DNA of 35,314 nucleotides from Dethiobacter sp. (GCA_020725465.1 DYEY01000040.1:1-35314); one strand, 5' to 3'. Counted from the first letter of the stretch, positions 1 through 7,958 are shown. The notes: generated by a model from the sequence alone, not told the origin. A program made the numbers and translations.

Positions 1-67
1 CTAAAAATAAGTGTTGCATCATGATCAACATGACAAGTGTACTCAGGAATATTCTACGAAATTGCCT

Positions 68-1042
68 CTATCTCCTTTTTGAGGGAAAAAATTTACGAAG
101 CGCGTACAGTGCCGCCCCCACCGCGTTGTCGCCGGCGAAGCGGGGAGCAGCAAACACCGCCGCCTCCCCCAGCCTCTCCGCCAGGTATTCCCGGATAAAG
201 CCGTTGGCCATCACCCCGCCCACGAACAGCACCCGCGACGACACAGATGACACGGGGACGGTTCTTTTGTCACCTTTTCCGGCGTTATTTACCAGCCGCA
301 GGAGCGACTCCGCCACCGCCTGTTCCACGCCTCTGGCCACCGCCGCCGGGCTGTGGGTGCCTGCGGTCACAGCCCGCTGCACAAAGCTCTCCGGCCCGGA
401 AAATGAAAGGCTGGTCCCGGCCACCGACACCGGCACCGGAAGCACTTCATCCCCCGCTTCCCGGCCCAGCCGCTCCAGGTGCGGGCCGGCGGGAAAGGGC
501 AATCCCAGCGCCACCCCCACCCGGTCGATAAACTGCCCGGCTTGCAGGTCAGCGGACCCGCCCAGCTCCCGTACCGGGGGCACCGACTCCACAGAAACCG
601 CCAGCAGCTCAGTGGTGCCACCGGAAACATGGACAGCCAGAAAATCATCCCAGTCCACCCCCGCCGACCACAAGCCAGCCAGCAGGTGCCCTTCCTGGTG
701 GGAAAGGGCAAAAAACGGCGCGCCTGCCGCCGCCGCCATGGCTTTGGCCAGGGATTCTCCCACAGTAAAAACCGGCATATAGGAGCCCTCCACCGGCCGC
801 GGCCGGGTGGAAGCCGTCACCGCCGCTATTTTCCCGCCGCCGGCGGCGCGCACCGCCGCTTCTGCCAGTCCGGGCAGGTTGCGCAGGTGCGCAAAGACTC
901 CCTCCGACTGGCGCAGCCCCCGCTCTCCCGCAGGCACAGCCAGCATCTCCCTGCCGTCAAAAATCAGGCGTCCCTGGTCATCCAGCACGGCCAGGGACGT
1001 GGTATAACACGAGGTATCGATACCCAGGTAAATTTCAGTCAA
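68..1042 (-). CDS. Kae1-like domain protein (TsaD/Gcp paralogue)
   Basis: Protein of about 324 residues with an ASKHA/Kae1 fold, related to the tRNA threonylcarbamoyladenosine factor TsaD and often annotated as O-sialoglycoprotein endopeptidase. Visible are the N-terminal phosphate-binding GIDTSCYTTSLAV, the metal-binding HQEGH (residues 115-119; TsaD has HMEGH), VSGGTTELL, and VLFVGGVMAN near the C-terminus. TsaD has SGGHT where this protein has SGGTT, so it is probably a paralogue and not the housekeeping enzyme; its substrate is unknown. I chose the TTG start at 1040-1042, which overlaps the nusB stop by 8 bases, because the open frame upstream lies inside nusB. Residues 257-266 are encoded by a 29-bp repeat also found at 21692-21720 and look like an in-frame insertion just before the VLFVGG strand. 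Confidence 0.85.
   Translation of the reverse strand: MTEIYLGIDTSCYTTSLAVLDDQGRLIFDGREMLAVPAGERGLRQSEGVFAHLRNLPGLAEAAVRAAGGGKIAAVTASTRPRPVEGSYMPVFTVGESLAKAMAAAAGAPFFALSHQEGHLLAGLWSAGVDWDDFLAVHVSGGTTELLAVSVESVPPVRELGGSADLQAGQFIDRVGVALGLPFPAGPHLERLGREAGDEVLPVPVSVAGTSLSFSGPESFVQRAVTAGTHSPAAVARGVEQAVAESLLRLVNNAGKGDKRTVPVSSVSSRVLFVGGVMANGFIREYLAERLGEAAVFAAPRFAGDNAVGAALYALRKFFPSKRR
246..274 (-). repeat. 29-bp dispersed repeat, copy inside the Kae1-like gene
   Basis: On the minus strand this reads GGTGACAAAAGAACC followed by GTCCCCGTGTCATC. It matches 21692-21720 at 28 of 29 positions. The intact copy has 7-bp inverted ends (GGTGACA and TGTCACC); here one end base differs (A for G at 247). It is read as coding sequence and adds about ten residues (GDKRTVPVSS) without shifting the frame. 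Confidence 0.85.
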
Positions 1043-1454
1043 GGCTTTGGTCCCGTCCTTTTTCCCGGGCAATCTTATCAAGCACACCGTTCAGAAACTT
1101 TGACGCTTCCTCATCGTGGAAGGTTTTGCATATTTCCAGCGCCTCATTGATTGCCACCTTAGCCGGTATGTCTTCCCTGTAAAGAAGCTCGTAGGCAGCC
1201 AACCTGAGCACGCTGCGGTCCACCCCGGCCAGGCGCGCAAAGGTCCACTTCATCAGGTGGCGCGAAACAACCCTGTCTATTTCCCCGCGGTTGGCCAGCA
1301 CGCCCTCGGCCAGTTCGCGCGCGAAGCGGGCGCCATCGCCGCCAAGGCCCGCCTCCTCCAGCAATTCACTGAGGGTCGGTTCCAGGTCGTTTTTCCCGAT
1401 ATCATGCTGAAACAAGGCTTTAAAGGCAATTTCCCTTGCCAGGCGACGGCTCAT
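1035..1454 (-). CDS. nusB: Transcription antitermination factor NusB
   Basis: Protein of 139 residues, normal length for NusB, the all-helical RNA-binding factor that with NusE (S10) binds boxA and supports antitermination of rRNA operons. It begins SRRLAREIAFKALFQHD, a standard NusB N-terminus, and has the conserved VDRSVLRLAAYELLY and VAINEALEICKTF segments towards the C-terminus. The ATG at 1454 follows a GGGAGG ribosome site. It lies 12 bases after the DUF2273 gene and overlaps the Kae1-like gene by 8 bases, so it is part of the asp23-amaP-DUF2273-nusB transcript. Confidence 0.95.
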   Translation of the reverse strand: MSRRLAREIAFKALFQHDIGKNDLEPTLSELLEEAGLGGDGARFARELAEGVLANRGEIDRVVSRHLMKWTFARLAGVDRSVLRLAAYELLYREDIPAKVAINEALEICKTFHDEEASKFLNGVLDKIAREKGRDQSLD

Positions 1455-1466
1455 TTTTTCCTCCCA

Positions 1467-1697
1467 TCAGTCGCTGTCGGACCAGAACCGCTGGAATAAG
1501 TTCCTCAGGCTGTCATTGCGGTCGAGCAACCTTCCCGCGTATATACCAAGGACAACAAAAGTAAAAATTATCAGGCTGCGCCAAAAGCCGAAAATAACAA
1601 CGACCAAGCCAACCAACAGGCCGGCCAGGCCTCCCAGTATTTTGCCCCAGTGTTCGGCCAGAAACTGACGGTAAATCTGTTTGGCCAACACGCACAC
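1467..1697 (-). CDS. DUF2273 small membrane protein
   Basis: Protein of 76 residues with two hydrophobic helices (about 20-37 and 40-56) around the family motif WGKILGGLAGLLVGL and a charged C-terminus. DUF2273 proteins commonly sit between amaP/asp23 and nusB in Firmicutes and are thought to belong to the membrane-anchored alkaline-shock module; no biochemical role is established. The GTG at 1697 has GAGG seven bases upstream. A second GTG at 1691, with GAGG five bases upstream, is equally possible and would shorten it by two residues. Confidence 0.85.
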   Translation of the reverse strand: MCVLAKQIYRQFLAEHWGKILGGLAGLLVGLVVVIFGFWRSLIIFTFVVLGIYAGRLLDRNDSLRNLFQRFWSDSD

Positions 1698-1712
1698 CTC
1701 TTTTCCTCTGAA

Positions 1713-2246
1713 CTAGCGTCCGGCCTTAACCGCATCGGTAACGACGTTTTCAATCATGACCCTGATCTCTGCCACGTCGCTGCCGGTGGAGTTTTCCACA
1801 TATTCCTTCACCGCCGCCTGCAGTTCCGCCGTGACCTGCGGTATGTTTACATCGGGCAAAGTGGTCGCGCGCAGGTAGATTAACAGCCCTGCCTCACCAT
1901 GGACTATCCGTGTCTTGATGTCCCTTATCCCCCGTACCGCGCGCGCCGCTTTCAGCACCAGGTTTTCCACCGCCCTGAAGCAGACGCGGACCTCCCCCAG
2001 GGCCCCCTGCAGCAACAGGGTTTCCACCCTTTCGCCGCGGCGAAGGGAGAACACCAGCATTACTGCGGCCAGAAGCAGGATAAGCGCGGCCAGCAGGACA
2101 TACTGCAGGCTGCCGTAAACAGCATCCAGGCCTGTCCTCAGCTTTTCCAGCGGAACAGCCGCCGTGGCCACGGCGCCCAGCGCCACGGCGCCGGCGCCCA
2201 CAAGCAGCGCCGCCAGCAGCAGGTATAATCTTTCCCGTGCGTTCAA
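1713..2246 (-). CDS. amaP: Alkaline shock response membrane anchor protein AmaP
   Basis: Protein of 177 residues. Two transmembrane helices (about 7-31 and 47-67) are followed by a cytoplasmic Asp23-like domain (about 80-170) ending VAEIRVMIENVVTDAV. AmaP anchors Asp23 to the membrane in staphylococci, and the neighbouring Asp23 gene (2310-2708) fits that. The start is TTG at 2246, with AAAGGGG about ten bases upstream. A 9-bp hairpin lies between this gene and asp23 and may tune downstream expression. Confidence 0.88.
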   Translation of the reverse strand: MNARERLYLLLAALLVGAGAVALGAVATAAVPLEKLRTGLDAVYGSLQYVLLAALILLLAAVMLVFSLRRGERVETLLLQGALGEVRVCFRAVENLVLKAARAVRGIRDIKTRIVHGEAGLLIYLRATTLPDVNIPQVTAELQAAVKEYVENSTGSDVAEIRVMIENVVTDAVKAGR

Positions 2247-2282
2247 AATGCCAAAACCCCTTTCCCGGAAAAAATGATAATA

Positions 2283-2305
2283 AGCCCCTGTTTTGTACAG
2301 GGGCT
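2283..2305 (-). terminator. Hairpin between asp23 and amaP
   Basis: AGCCCCTGT and ACAGGGGCT form a perfect 9-bp stem with a 5-base loop. On the minus strand the stem is followed by TATTATCA and then six T residues, so the T-run is delayed. It may be a leaky terminator or an mRNA-end stabiliser inside the operon. Confidence 0.5.
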
Positions 2306-2309
2306 GTTT

Positions 2310-2708
2310 CTACCTGAGGCGGGTTTCTTCCTCTTCCTCCGCCTTGCCGCTCTGGAAACTGACCCCCTGGACATGGACGTTTATCCTGGCGGCCTCCAGG
2401 CCGGTCATGGATTCTACAGCTTTCTTCACATTCTCCTGTATCTTCCAGGCCACATCCGGTATGCGGACTCCGAACTTAACCACTATATACAGGTCAATGG
2501 CTGCCTGTTTCTCGCCCACTTCCACCTTAACGCCCTTGGACAGGTTCTTCTTCCCCAGCATGTCGGCAATGCCGCCGGCCAGGCCGCCGCTCATCCCCGC
2601 CACCCCGTCCACCTCGGTGGCCGCCAGCCCGGCGATTATGGAAACCACCTCGTCGGCAATCTTGATATTGCCCAGGTCAGCCTGAATATATTCGTCACGT
2701 GCACTCAT
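2310..2708 (-). CDS. Asp23/Gls24 family envelope stress protein
   Basis: Protein of 132 residues with the full Asp23 domain: IKIADEVVSIIAGLAATEVDGVAGM at the N-terminus (about 15-39), the middle strand VKVEVGEKQAAIDLYIVVKFG, and VNVHVQG-type end (INVHVQGVSF). In Firmicutes these proteins form a membrane-associated layer held by AmaP. The ATG follows GGGGAGGAGG. It is the first gene after a strong promoter (2747-2775) and heads the transcript through amaP, DUF2273 and nusB. The C-terminal tail is unusually acidic (EEEEE). Confidence 0.92.
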   Translation of the reverse strand: MSARDEYIQADLGNIKIADEVVSIIAGLAATEVDGVAGMSGGLAGGIADMLGKKNLSKGVKVEVGEKQAAIDLYIVVKFGVRIPDVAWKIQENVKKAVESMTGLEAARINVHVQGVSFQSGKAEEEEETRLR

Positions 2709-2746
2709 AATCTTTGCCTCCTCCCCGGCGCCTGCGCGCCAGCACT

Positions 2747-2775
2747 ATTATACCAGAATCTCCATGCAAATACAA
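2747..2775 (-). promoter_or_regulatory. SigA-type promoter of the asp23-amaP-nusB operon
   Basis: On the minus strand: TTGTAT (2770-2775), a 17-base spacer, then TATAAT (2747-2752), with TG one base before the -10 (extended -10). It lies between the end of spoIIIAH and the asp23 start and separates the vegetative operon from the sporulation operon. Confidence 0.8.
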
Positions 2776-2792
2776 TTGCGGCTTAAGTTCCA

Positions 2793-3329
2793 TCACCTAC
2801 CGCTATGCTCCACCACGGTTACATCCTCCATCTTTACGCCGGCAACACTGCTTACCATTTCCGCAATTTGCAAAAACTCGGTGTCAGACAGCTTTTCCGC
2901 ATCCACCACCACGTTGGCCAGGCCTTGGTGGAAAAAGAAAACAGCGTCTTTATACCCCTTGGCTCTCAGCATGTTTTCAACCATCAGCTCTTTTTCCATC
3001 ACAGCCACCAGGGCCATCATCTGCTTCTCCGCCTCCCGCTTGCCTTCGGCGCTGATATTGGGGTTGGCCAGCATCTGGTTTAAAATCTCCAGCTCACCTG
3101 ACCTCACCCGGTCGCGCTGCAGCCGGTACTCCACAAAGAAAGCCCGAAAATGATTGATGTCCCAGCTGTCGGGAGCCTGTTCGCCGGCGGCAATGCCAGG
3201 AACGACCCGGGGGGCGTCAGGAAGTATTTCCACCTTGCTGATTTCTTCGTTCACCTGGAAAATCCACCAGACACTCACCGCCAGTAGCACCAGTACCGCC
3301 AGGGTGAAGGCCTTTTTTGAAGAAAGCAT
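2793..3329 (-). CDS. spoIIIAH: Stage III sporulation protein AH
   Basis: Protein of 178 residues with an N-terminal membrane anchor (FTLAVLVLLAVSVWWIF) and an extracytoplasmic domain with the ring-building fold of YscJ/FliF proteins. In the family it is the mother-cell half of the SpoIIQ-SpoIIIAH channel across the intermembrane space of the engulfed forespore. Its conserved parts include the ADVVVD-type stretch (ANVVVDAEKLSDTEFLQIAE) and the Val-rich end VEDVTVVEH-like (MEDVTVVEHS). The ATG at 3329 has AAAGGAGAG at good spacing; an ATG at 3353 overlaps the spoIIIAG stop but has a weak ribosome site. It is the last gene of the operon. Confidence 0.92.
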   Translation of the reverse strand: MLSSKKAFTLAVLVLLAVSVWWIFQVNEEISKVEILPDAPRVVPGIAAGEQAPDSWDINHFRAFFVEYRLQRDRVRSGELEILNQMLANPNISAEGKREAEKQMMALVAVMEKELMVENMLRAKGYKDAVFFFHQGLANVVVDAEKLSDTEFLQIAEMVSSVAGVKMEDVTVVEHSGR

Positions 3330-3349
3330 CCCTGATCTCTCCTTTCCCG

Positions 3350-3955
3350 TCATTTCTTCGGCAGTATGGTGATACGGTGCGCTGCCAGGTTGAGTCCAGA
3401 CTGGACCGCCCGAAACAGCTGCTCATGTACAACAGGGTTCTCCGCGCCCTCGGCCACCACGATTACGCCGCGTATGCCCGGCTGCATCTCCCGTGTTACC
3501 AGCGGCGCCTCCCTGCCGCCGTCGGACCGCGTCACCACCGGCTGGGTCTTCTCGGTTGATTCCCGGATGTACCGGGTGCCCCCGCCGCTGTCTTGTTCCC
3601 GGGTTTCCCGGCCGGTGGTCTCCCGCGACTGGGCATACTCAATAACCGGGCCACTGTCCAGAGTTACCATCACCAGCACCTCACCCACACCCTGCACCTG
3701 GCAGAGCATCGCCGCCAGCTCGCGCTCCAGGCTTTCCTTGTACTCCTGCCGGGGGGGCCTGGCCAGGACCTCGTTTGACTGCGGCGGCGGCTCGGGTACG
3801 CTCTTTTGCTCCGGTTTTACGCTGATAAACATGAAAACGATGCCGATGACGATCAGGGCGATCAGCACAAACGTGGAGGGGCCCTTGCCTTTCCCGTTTG
3901 TCTGCGGCCGGACCACCAATACCCCTTTAAACCTGCGCCAGAATCCTTCGCCCAT
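3350..3955 (-). CDS. spoIIIAG: Stage III sporulation protein AG
   Basis: Protein of about 201 residues with one membrane helix (FVLIALIVIGIVFMFISV), a proline-rich linker and an extracytoplasmic ring-building domain. SpoIIIAG forms a large ring in the mother-cell envelope during engulfment. Family features seen are the ELAAMLCQVQGVGEVLVMVT strand region, the variable loop rich in Arg/Glu/Gly (about 115-145) and IRGVIVVAEGAENP near the C-terminus. The ATG at 3955 with GGAGG seven bases upstream is preferred over one at 3976. Confidence 0.94.
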   Translation of the reverse strand: MGEGFWRRFKGVLVVRPQTNGKGKGPSTFVLIALIVIGIVFMFISVKPEQKSVPEPPPQSNEVLARPPRQEYKESLERELAAMLCQVQGVGEVLVMVTLDSGPVIEYAQSRETTGRETREQDSGGGTRYIRESTEKTQPVVTRSDGGREAPLVTREMQPGIRGVIVVAEGAENPVVHEQLFRAVQSGLNLAAHRITILPKK

Positions 3956-4011
3956 AATTACACCTCCTGCGGACAAGCCCGGAATTTTGCATCACATCAC
4001 ACGGCAGCCAG

Positions 4012-4605
4012 CTAACTGGCAACCGCCACCAGGACAATTTCTTCAGGCAGGCCAAGAGCCGCCGCCACTTTCGCCGCCAGTCTCCTGTCATTTACCACCT
4101 CCCCTTCCGCCAAAGGCATCACCTTTCCCCCGATACGTACCGGTTCCACCGGCCTGATGTTTGGCGTCCCCGTCCCGCCTGCCCTGGCTGTCACTTCCAC
4201 CCTGAGCGGCCTGCCAAACTCCAGGTGTGACGGGTCTTCAACAAGCACCAGCTTCAGCCCGGTCAGGATATAACCTTCCCTGCCCAGCACCTCCCCAATC
4301 CTGTCGGCAATCAGGTTGCGGTAACGCGACAGCGACATCTCCCAGTTCAGCTGCGACAGCATCTCGCGCCTGGCGTCCATGTCCGCCTCCGCCACCCCGG
4401 CCGCCTTAAGCACCGCCGGCTCCATCTCCCCCGGCAGCCGCAGCAGCGCTCTGACCGGGGCGAGGAGCATCAGCATCAGCACCAGGCCCACCACCATGTT
4501 GATAAACGGCCGGAAGTGGCTCCTTGGTAAAAGCAGCTCCAGGATGGTGGCCACAATAATCAGGATCACCAGGTTGCGGACCACGCCCGTCAGCATTTCC
4601 AGCAT
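4012..4605 (-). CDS. spoIIIAF: Stage III sporulation protein AF
   Basis: Protein of about 197 residues with two N-terminal membrane helices (NLVILIIVATILELLLP and FINMVVGLVLMLMLLAPV) and a soluble C-terminal domain, the normal SpoIIIAF layout. It is a component of the SpoIIIA-SpoIIQ channel complex. I prefer the ATG at 4605, which has AGGTG six bases upstream, over a GTG at 4614 that directly abuts the spoIIIAE stop. The C-terminal half carries the family segment DRIGEVLGREGY. Confidence 0.9.
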   Translation of the reverse strand: MLEMLTGVVRNLVILIIVATILELLLPRSHFRPFINMVVGLVLMLMLLAPVRALLRLPGEMEPAVLKAAGVAEADMDARREMLSQLNWEMSLSRYRNLIADRIGEVLGREGYILTGLKLVLVEDPSHLEFGRPLRVEVTARAGGTGTPNIRPVEPVRIGGKVMPLAEGEVVNDRRLAAKVAAALGLPEEIVLVAVAS

Positions 4606-4614
4606 ACCGTGCAC

Positions 4615-5787
4615 CTACCTCAGCATAAAGGCGGTGTTCCCCGCCCCCGCGATGATGGTTACCGCCAGGTAAAAAATCAGGCTTACCACGGCCAGGGCGG
4701 CAAAAACCAGGGCCAGGCAGTTGCCCATGGTATTGAGCGAATCGCACAGCGTGGTATCGCCCAGTGGCTGGATGAGGGCCGCCGCCAGCCTGTAGATGAA
4801 AACCAGCGCCAGTATCTTCAAAAGAGGAAACACCACCAGGTAAAAGACGAAAATCACGCCCACCACGTGCAGGCTGTTTTTCAAAATCAGCGTGGCGCTG
4901 GCCACCGTTTCCACCGCATCGGTCAGCATACCGCCCACCACCGGCAGAAATGCCCCGGTCAGAAACTTGGCGGTACGGATGGTAACCGCGTCCCCCACCG
5001 AGGAAGCAACGCCATGCACGGCCATCAGTCCGGTAAAAATGGTGAGCGACAGCCCCATGGTCCAGACCGACACATTTTTCAGAAGATCCGACAGCTTCCC
5101 CACCGTCACCCGCGGTGAAATATGGTTGGCAATGGCCAGGATGGTGGTGAGGAAGATGAGCGGGAAAACAAAATCACGCACCAGAGCGGCAAAAAAGTTA
5201 ACGGCAAAAACGATGAGCGGGCGGAAAATGGCGACCGAGGCCAGGCTGCCAAGGGACGCCAGCAGCGTCAGCAAAAGCGGGATGATGGCCAGCATAAACT
5301 CCACCAGGCTGTCCACGGTACGCCGCCCCAACCCCACCGCCACACCGAAACTCTGCATGGCGATGGTCACCAGGGCCAGGTAAACAACGGTCTGCGTCAG
5401 TGAGGCAATGGACTCGTTGGCAAAAGCTATCTGCAGATTCTTTAACAGGGCCGCCACCACCGCCAGAAAAAGCAGCTTGCCAAGCAAATTAAGATTAAAA
5501 ACAATTTCGCGCCACAGAAACCGCCACAGGCCCCCCATTACTTCCGGCAGGGACAAGCCCCGCCCCTGCCCGGGCAAAAACCAGTTAAACACGTCTCTCC
5601 AGTGAAAATCAGGCAGGTATTCCCCCGCCTCCCGCTCCAGCTCACGCCAGAATTCTTCAATAGCGCCCAGGTCGATTTTTTCCGCCTGGTCTCTGGCCAT
5701 GTCCAGAGGAGTCTCCCCCACCGCCGGCTGGGCGGCCACCGCCAGCGCCAACATAATCAGACAAAACAGCAAAACCCTTTTTTTCAT
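4615..5787 (-). CDS. spoIIIAE: Stage III sporulation protein AE
   Basis: Polytopic membrane protein of about 390 residues with a cleavable-looking signal (KKRVLLFCLIMLALAVAAQPA) and about eight later hydrophobic helices. SpoIIIAE is the largest membrane component of the SpoIIIA complex, which is needed for late SigG activity in the forespore. The ATG at 5787 has AGGTGG five bases upstream; the GTG at 5796 directly follows the spoIIIAD stop and has no good ribosome site. Family landmarks include FSPRVTV-like NHISPRVTVGKLSDLLK and LTGAFLPVVGGMLTDA. Confidence 0.95.
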   Translation of the reverse strand: MKKRVLLFCLIMLALAVAAQPAVGETPLDMARDQAEKIDLGAIEEFWRELEREAGEYLPDFHWRDVFNWFLPGQGRGLSLPEVMGGLWRFLWREIVFNLNLLGKLLFLAVVAALLKNLQIAFANESIASLTQTVVYLALVTIAMQSFGVAVGLGRRTVDSLVEFMLAIIPLLLTLLASLGSLASVAIFRPLIVFAVNFFAALVRDFVFPLIFLTTILAIANHISPRVTVGKLSDLLKNVSVWTMGLSLTIFTGLMAVHGVASSVGDAVTIRTAKFLTGAFLPVVGGMLTDAVETVASATLILKNSLHVVGVIFVFYLVVFPLLKILALVFIYRLAAALIQPLGDTTLCDSLNTMGNCLALVFAALAVVSLIFYLAVTIIAGAGNTAFMLR

Positions 5788-5796
5788 CTTCGCCAC

Positions 5797-6183
5797 CTAC
5801 GGTATAAACCTGAGAATGGTATCCAGCACCGCTGAAATCAGGGGGAAAGCCATCACCAGAATAAAAAGCTTGCCGGCAAACTCCACCTTGCCCGCGGTGG
5901 CCCCCTCACCGGCATCCCGGCAGACCTGGGCACCAAAGTCGGCAATATAGGCAATGCCGATAATTTTCAGCAGCGTGTTCAGGTAGACCAGCGAAATACT
6001 GGCCTGCAGCGTCATATCGGTCAGGAGCTGCAACACCAGGGAAAGGTATCTGAACAACCGCAGAAAAATCACCACGCCCACCACAATGGAAAGCTGCATG
6101 GCCAGTACCGGGCGGTGTTCCTTCAGCACCACCACCAGCACGGTGGCCACCAGGGCGAAAGCGACAATCTGTACGATTTCCAC
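5797..6183 (-). CDS. spoIIIAD: Stage III sporulation protein AD
   Basis: Small integral membrane protein of 128 residues with about four helices, typical length for SpoIIIAD. It starts EIVQIVAFALVATVLVVVLK and contains the family segment KIIGIAYIADFGAQVCRDAG (about 74-93). It is a part of the SpoIIIA channel complex. The start is GTG at 6183 with GAGGGA upstream. It lies ten bases after spoIIIAC and directly abuts spoIIIAE. Confidence 0.94.
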   Translation of the reverse strand: MEIVQIVAFALVATVLVVVLKEHRPVLAMQLSIVVGVVIFLRLFRYLSLVLQLLTDMTLQASISLVYLNTLLKIIGIAYIADFGAQVCRDAGEGATAGKVEFAGKLFILVMAFPLISAVLDTILRFIP

Positions 6184-6193
6184 GTTTCATCCC

Positions 6194-6400
6194 TCAAAAC
6201 AGGTTGAATATAGTCTTGATGCTGGAGAACAGTTCGCTGATGAGCTGGATTACCATCAGGAGCACAATAACTACCCCGCCCAGGGTGAGCATCTGGGCCT
6301 GTTCTTCCTTGCCCGCCTGCTTTAGCACAATGTTCAGCACCGAAATAAAGATGCCGATTCCGGCGATGCGAAATATGATGTCGACATTGAACCCGCTCAA
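6194..6400 (-). CDS. spoIIIAC: Stage III sporulation protein AC
   Basis: Two-helix membrane protein of 68 residues, the standard SpoIIIAC length. It contains NVDIIFRIAGIGIFISVLN and a QLISELFSSIKTIF end. The TTG at 6400 is chosen because AGGAGG lies eight bases upstream; the TTG at 6406 is only two bases from that site. It overlaps nothing and is 12 bases from spoIIIAB. Confidence 0.93.
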   Translation of the reverse strand: MSGFNVDIIFRIAGIGIFISVLNIVLKQAGKEEQAQMLTLGGVVIVLLMVIQLISELFSSIKTIFNLF

Positions 6401-6412
6401 CGCCAAAACCTC

Positions 6413-6937
6413 CTATAACAGCAGGATGACAACCGTAATGCCCCCCAGCACACCCAGGTACCGCCACATTTTTTCCCTTCCCGCCAGGCCCTCGGCCGCC
6501 TCCGCCGCAAGCTTCGCAAGCTCTGCCTCCGCCATCTCCAGCTGCTTTACCTGGTCCACCCGGCCCAGACCCCCCAGCCCCGCCGCCGCCCGTAGTATCG
6601 CCAACCGGTCCGCCTCCTCCAGGGCCAGGTTTACCCGTGACTTCTCTGTGGCATAACTCCAGGCGCCCCCGGCGTTTTCCCCCTCCATCGCCAGCCTTCC
6701 CGCCGCTTCGCGGAAAAAATCCCGCACTTCCCGCCGCCCCAGGCGCGGTATCACCTCTTTCAGCGCCCGCGGCAGTGGCGTGGCGGTGTAGCCGATTTCA
6801 GCGGACAAAAGCCGCAGTGCCAGGCGGAACTCTTCCAGTTCAAGCACCCTCCGCCGCTGTCTGGCCGCCTGCCGGTTGCCGAGGCTGGCTGCCGCCAGCA
6901 GGATCAACAGGGCGCCTATCCATTTAACCGGTAACAT
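6413..6937 (-). CDS. spoIIIAB: Stage III sporulation protein AB
   Basis: Protein of 174 residues, normal for SpoIIIAB, resembling the GspF/PilC family of secretion platform proteins. It has an N-terminal membrane helix, the motif RQRRRVLELEEFRLALRLL, a conserved EIGYTATPLPRAL (about 51-63), and a C-terminal helix (YLGVLGGITVVILLL). It overlaps the end of spoIIIAA by 14 bases, so the two are translationally linked. In the mother cell it likely works with the SpoIIIAA ATPase. Confidence 0.94.
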   Translation of the reverse strand: MLPVKWIGALLILLAAASLGNRQAARQRRRVLELEEFRLALRLLSAEIGYTATPLPRALKEVIPRLGRREVRDFFREAAGRLAMEGENAGGAWSYATEKSRVNLALEEADRLAILRAAAGLGGLGRVDQVKQLEMAEAELAKLAAEAAEGLAGREKMWRYLGVLGGITVVILLL

Positions 6938-7871
6938 GGGCTTTTCCTCTCCTCTGCGCCAGACAGGCCGCCTCCCCGCCGGACATAACCGCCTCCACCG
7001 TCCCCGGCCCGGCCCGGCGGCTCAGCACCACCACCCGTTCAAACAGGCCCGCGGACAAGAGCCTGGCCAGGGCCGGCCGCCCGGCCGCCTCCTCCACGTT
7101 GCGACCATGTGCCGAGGTCAGCACCGCCGCCCCGCTGTTGATAACCTCCTCCACCGCCCATACATCCTCGGGCCGGCCCAGTTCATCGGTGACCACCACC
7201 TGCGGTGACATGGACCGCACCAGCATCATCATGCCCTCCGCCTTGGGACAGCCGTCCAAAACATCGGTGCGGGGTCCCACCTCCAGCTGGGGGACACCGC
7301 CGTAGCACCCGGCCAGCTCCGAACGCTCGTCTACTATGCCCACTTTCAGGCCGGCCCCGGACAGAAGCCGGGCCAGATCCCGCAGCACCGTGGTCTTGCC
7401 CGCCTGCGGCGGTGAAAGCACCAGCGTATGCTGCACTTTTTTCGTTTTCGGGTCAAACAGCCGGGGCAGCAGCTTCTCTCCCGCCCCTTTCACTTCCCGG
7501 GCCACCCGGATATTGATGCCGGAAATATCCCGCAGCAGCTTCACAACGCCACCCTCCACCACCGCCCGGCCCGCAAAACCGGCGCGGTGGCCTCCCGGCA
7601 GCGACAGGTATCCCCGCTTCAGTTCCTCGTCCCGGGCATAGAGGGAATGCTCCGTCATCAGCATCAGCACCTGGTGCAACCCCGCTGCGCTCACAGTCAC
7701 CTGCGAAAGCACAATCTCCCCGGAGCCCGACTGCACCAGCAGCGCCCGCCCCGCCCGCAGGCGTATCTCCTCCACCGGCTCCTCCGCCGGCAGCCGCCGC
7801 AGCGCCTCTTTCAGCTCAGAAGTCAGATATGGAAATATATCCCTCCGCCACTTGTCCCTTTCCAGTTTCAC
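6924..7871 (-). CDS. spoIIIAA: Stage III sporulation protein AA, ATPase
   Basis: Cytoplasmic ATPase of 315 residues, first gene of the spoIIIA operon, related to secretion ATPases. Visible are the N-terminal VEEIRLRAGRAL, the Walker A segment PPQAGKTTVLRDLARLLS (about 155-172), the KVGIVDERSEL segment, the conserved DVLDGCPKAEGMMMLVRSMSPQ region and the Walker B-like VVVTDELG. It powers or gates the channel formed with SpoIIIAB-AH. The start is a GTG at 7871 preceded by AGAGGTGA. No convincing SigE promoter could be fixed by eye upstream; a TCATAAA about 45 bases before the start is only a weak candidate. Confidence 0.95.
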   Translation of the reverse strand: MKLERDKWRRDIFPYLTSELKEALRRLPAEEPVEEIRLRAGRALLVQSGSGEIVLSQVTVSAAGLHQVLMLMTEHSLYARDEELKRGYLSLPGGHRAGFAGRAVVEGGVVKLLRDISGINIRVAREVKGAGEKLLPRLFDPKTKKVQHTLVLSPPQAGKTTVLRDLARLLSGAGLKVGIVDERSELAGCYGGVPQLEVGPRTDVLDGCPKAEGMMMLVRSMSPQVVVTDELGRPEDVWAVEEVINSGAAVLTSAHGRNVEEAAGRPALARLLSAGLFERVVVLSRRAGPGTVEAVMSGGEAACLAQRRGKAHVTG

Positions 7872-7928
7872 TCACCTCTACCTATAACTATTAGGACAGG
7901 CCAACTTTTATGATTAATCCTGCCAAAC

Positions 7929-7956
7929 AAAAAAACCCTGACACCCGGTGCCAGGG
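7929..7956 (-). terminator. Intrinsic terminator upstream of spoIIIAA
   Basis: On the minus strand CCCTGGCA pairs with TGTCAGGG (8 bp, one G-T) around a 5-base loop and is followed by seven T residues. It is the second terminator after the nuoG-like gene and insulates spoIIIAA from read-through. Confidence 0.7.
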
Positions 7957-7958
7957 GC

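Noticed and set aside
1-67. Possible gene end at the left edge
   Set aside because: The 67 bases past the Kae1-like stop have no coding frame with support and no terminator I could fix.
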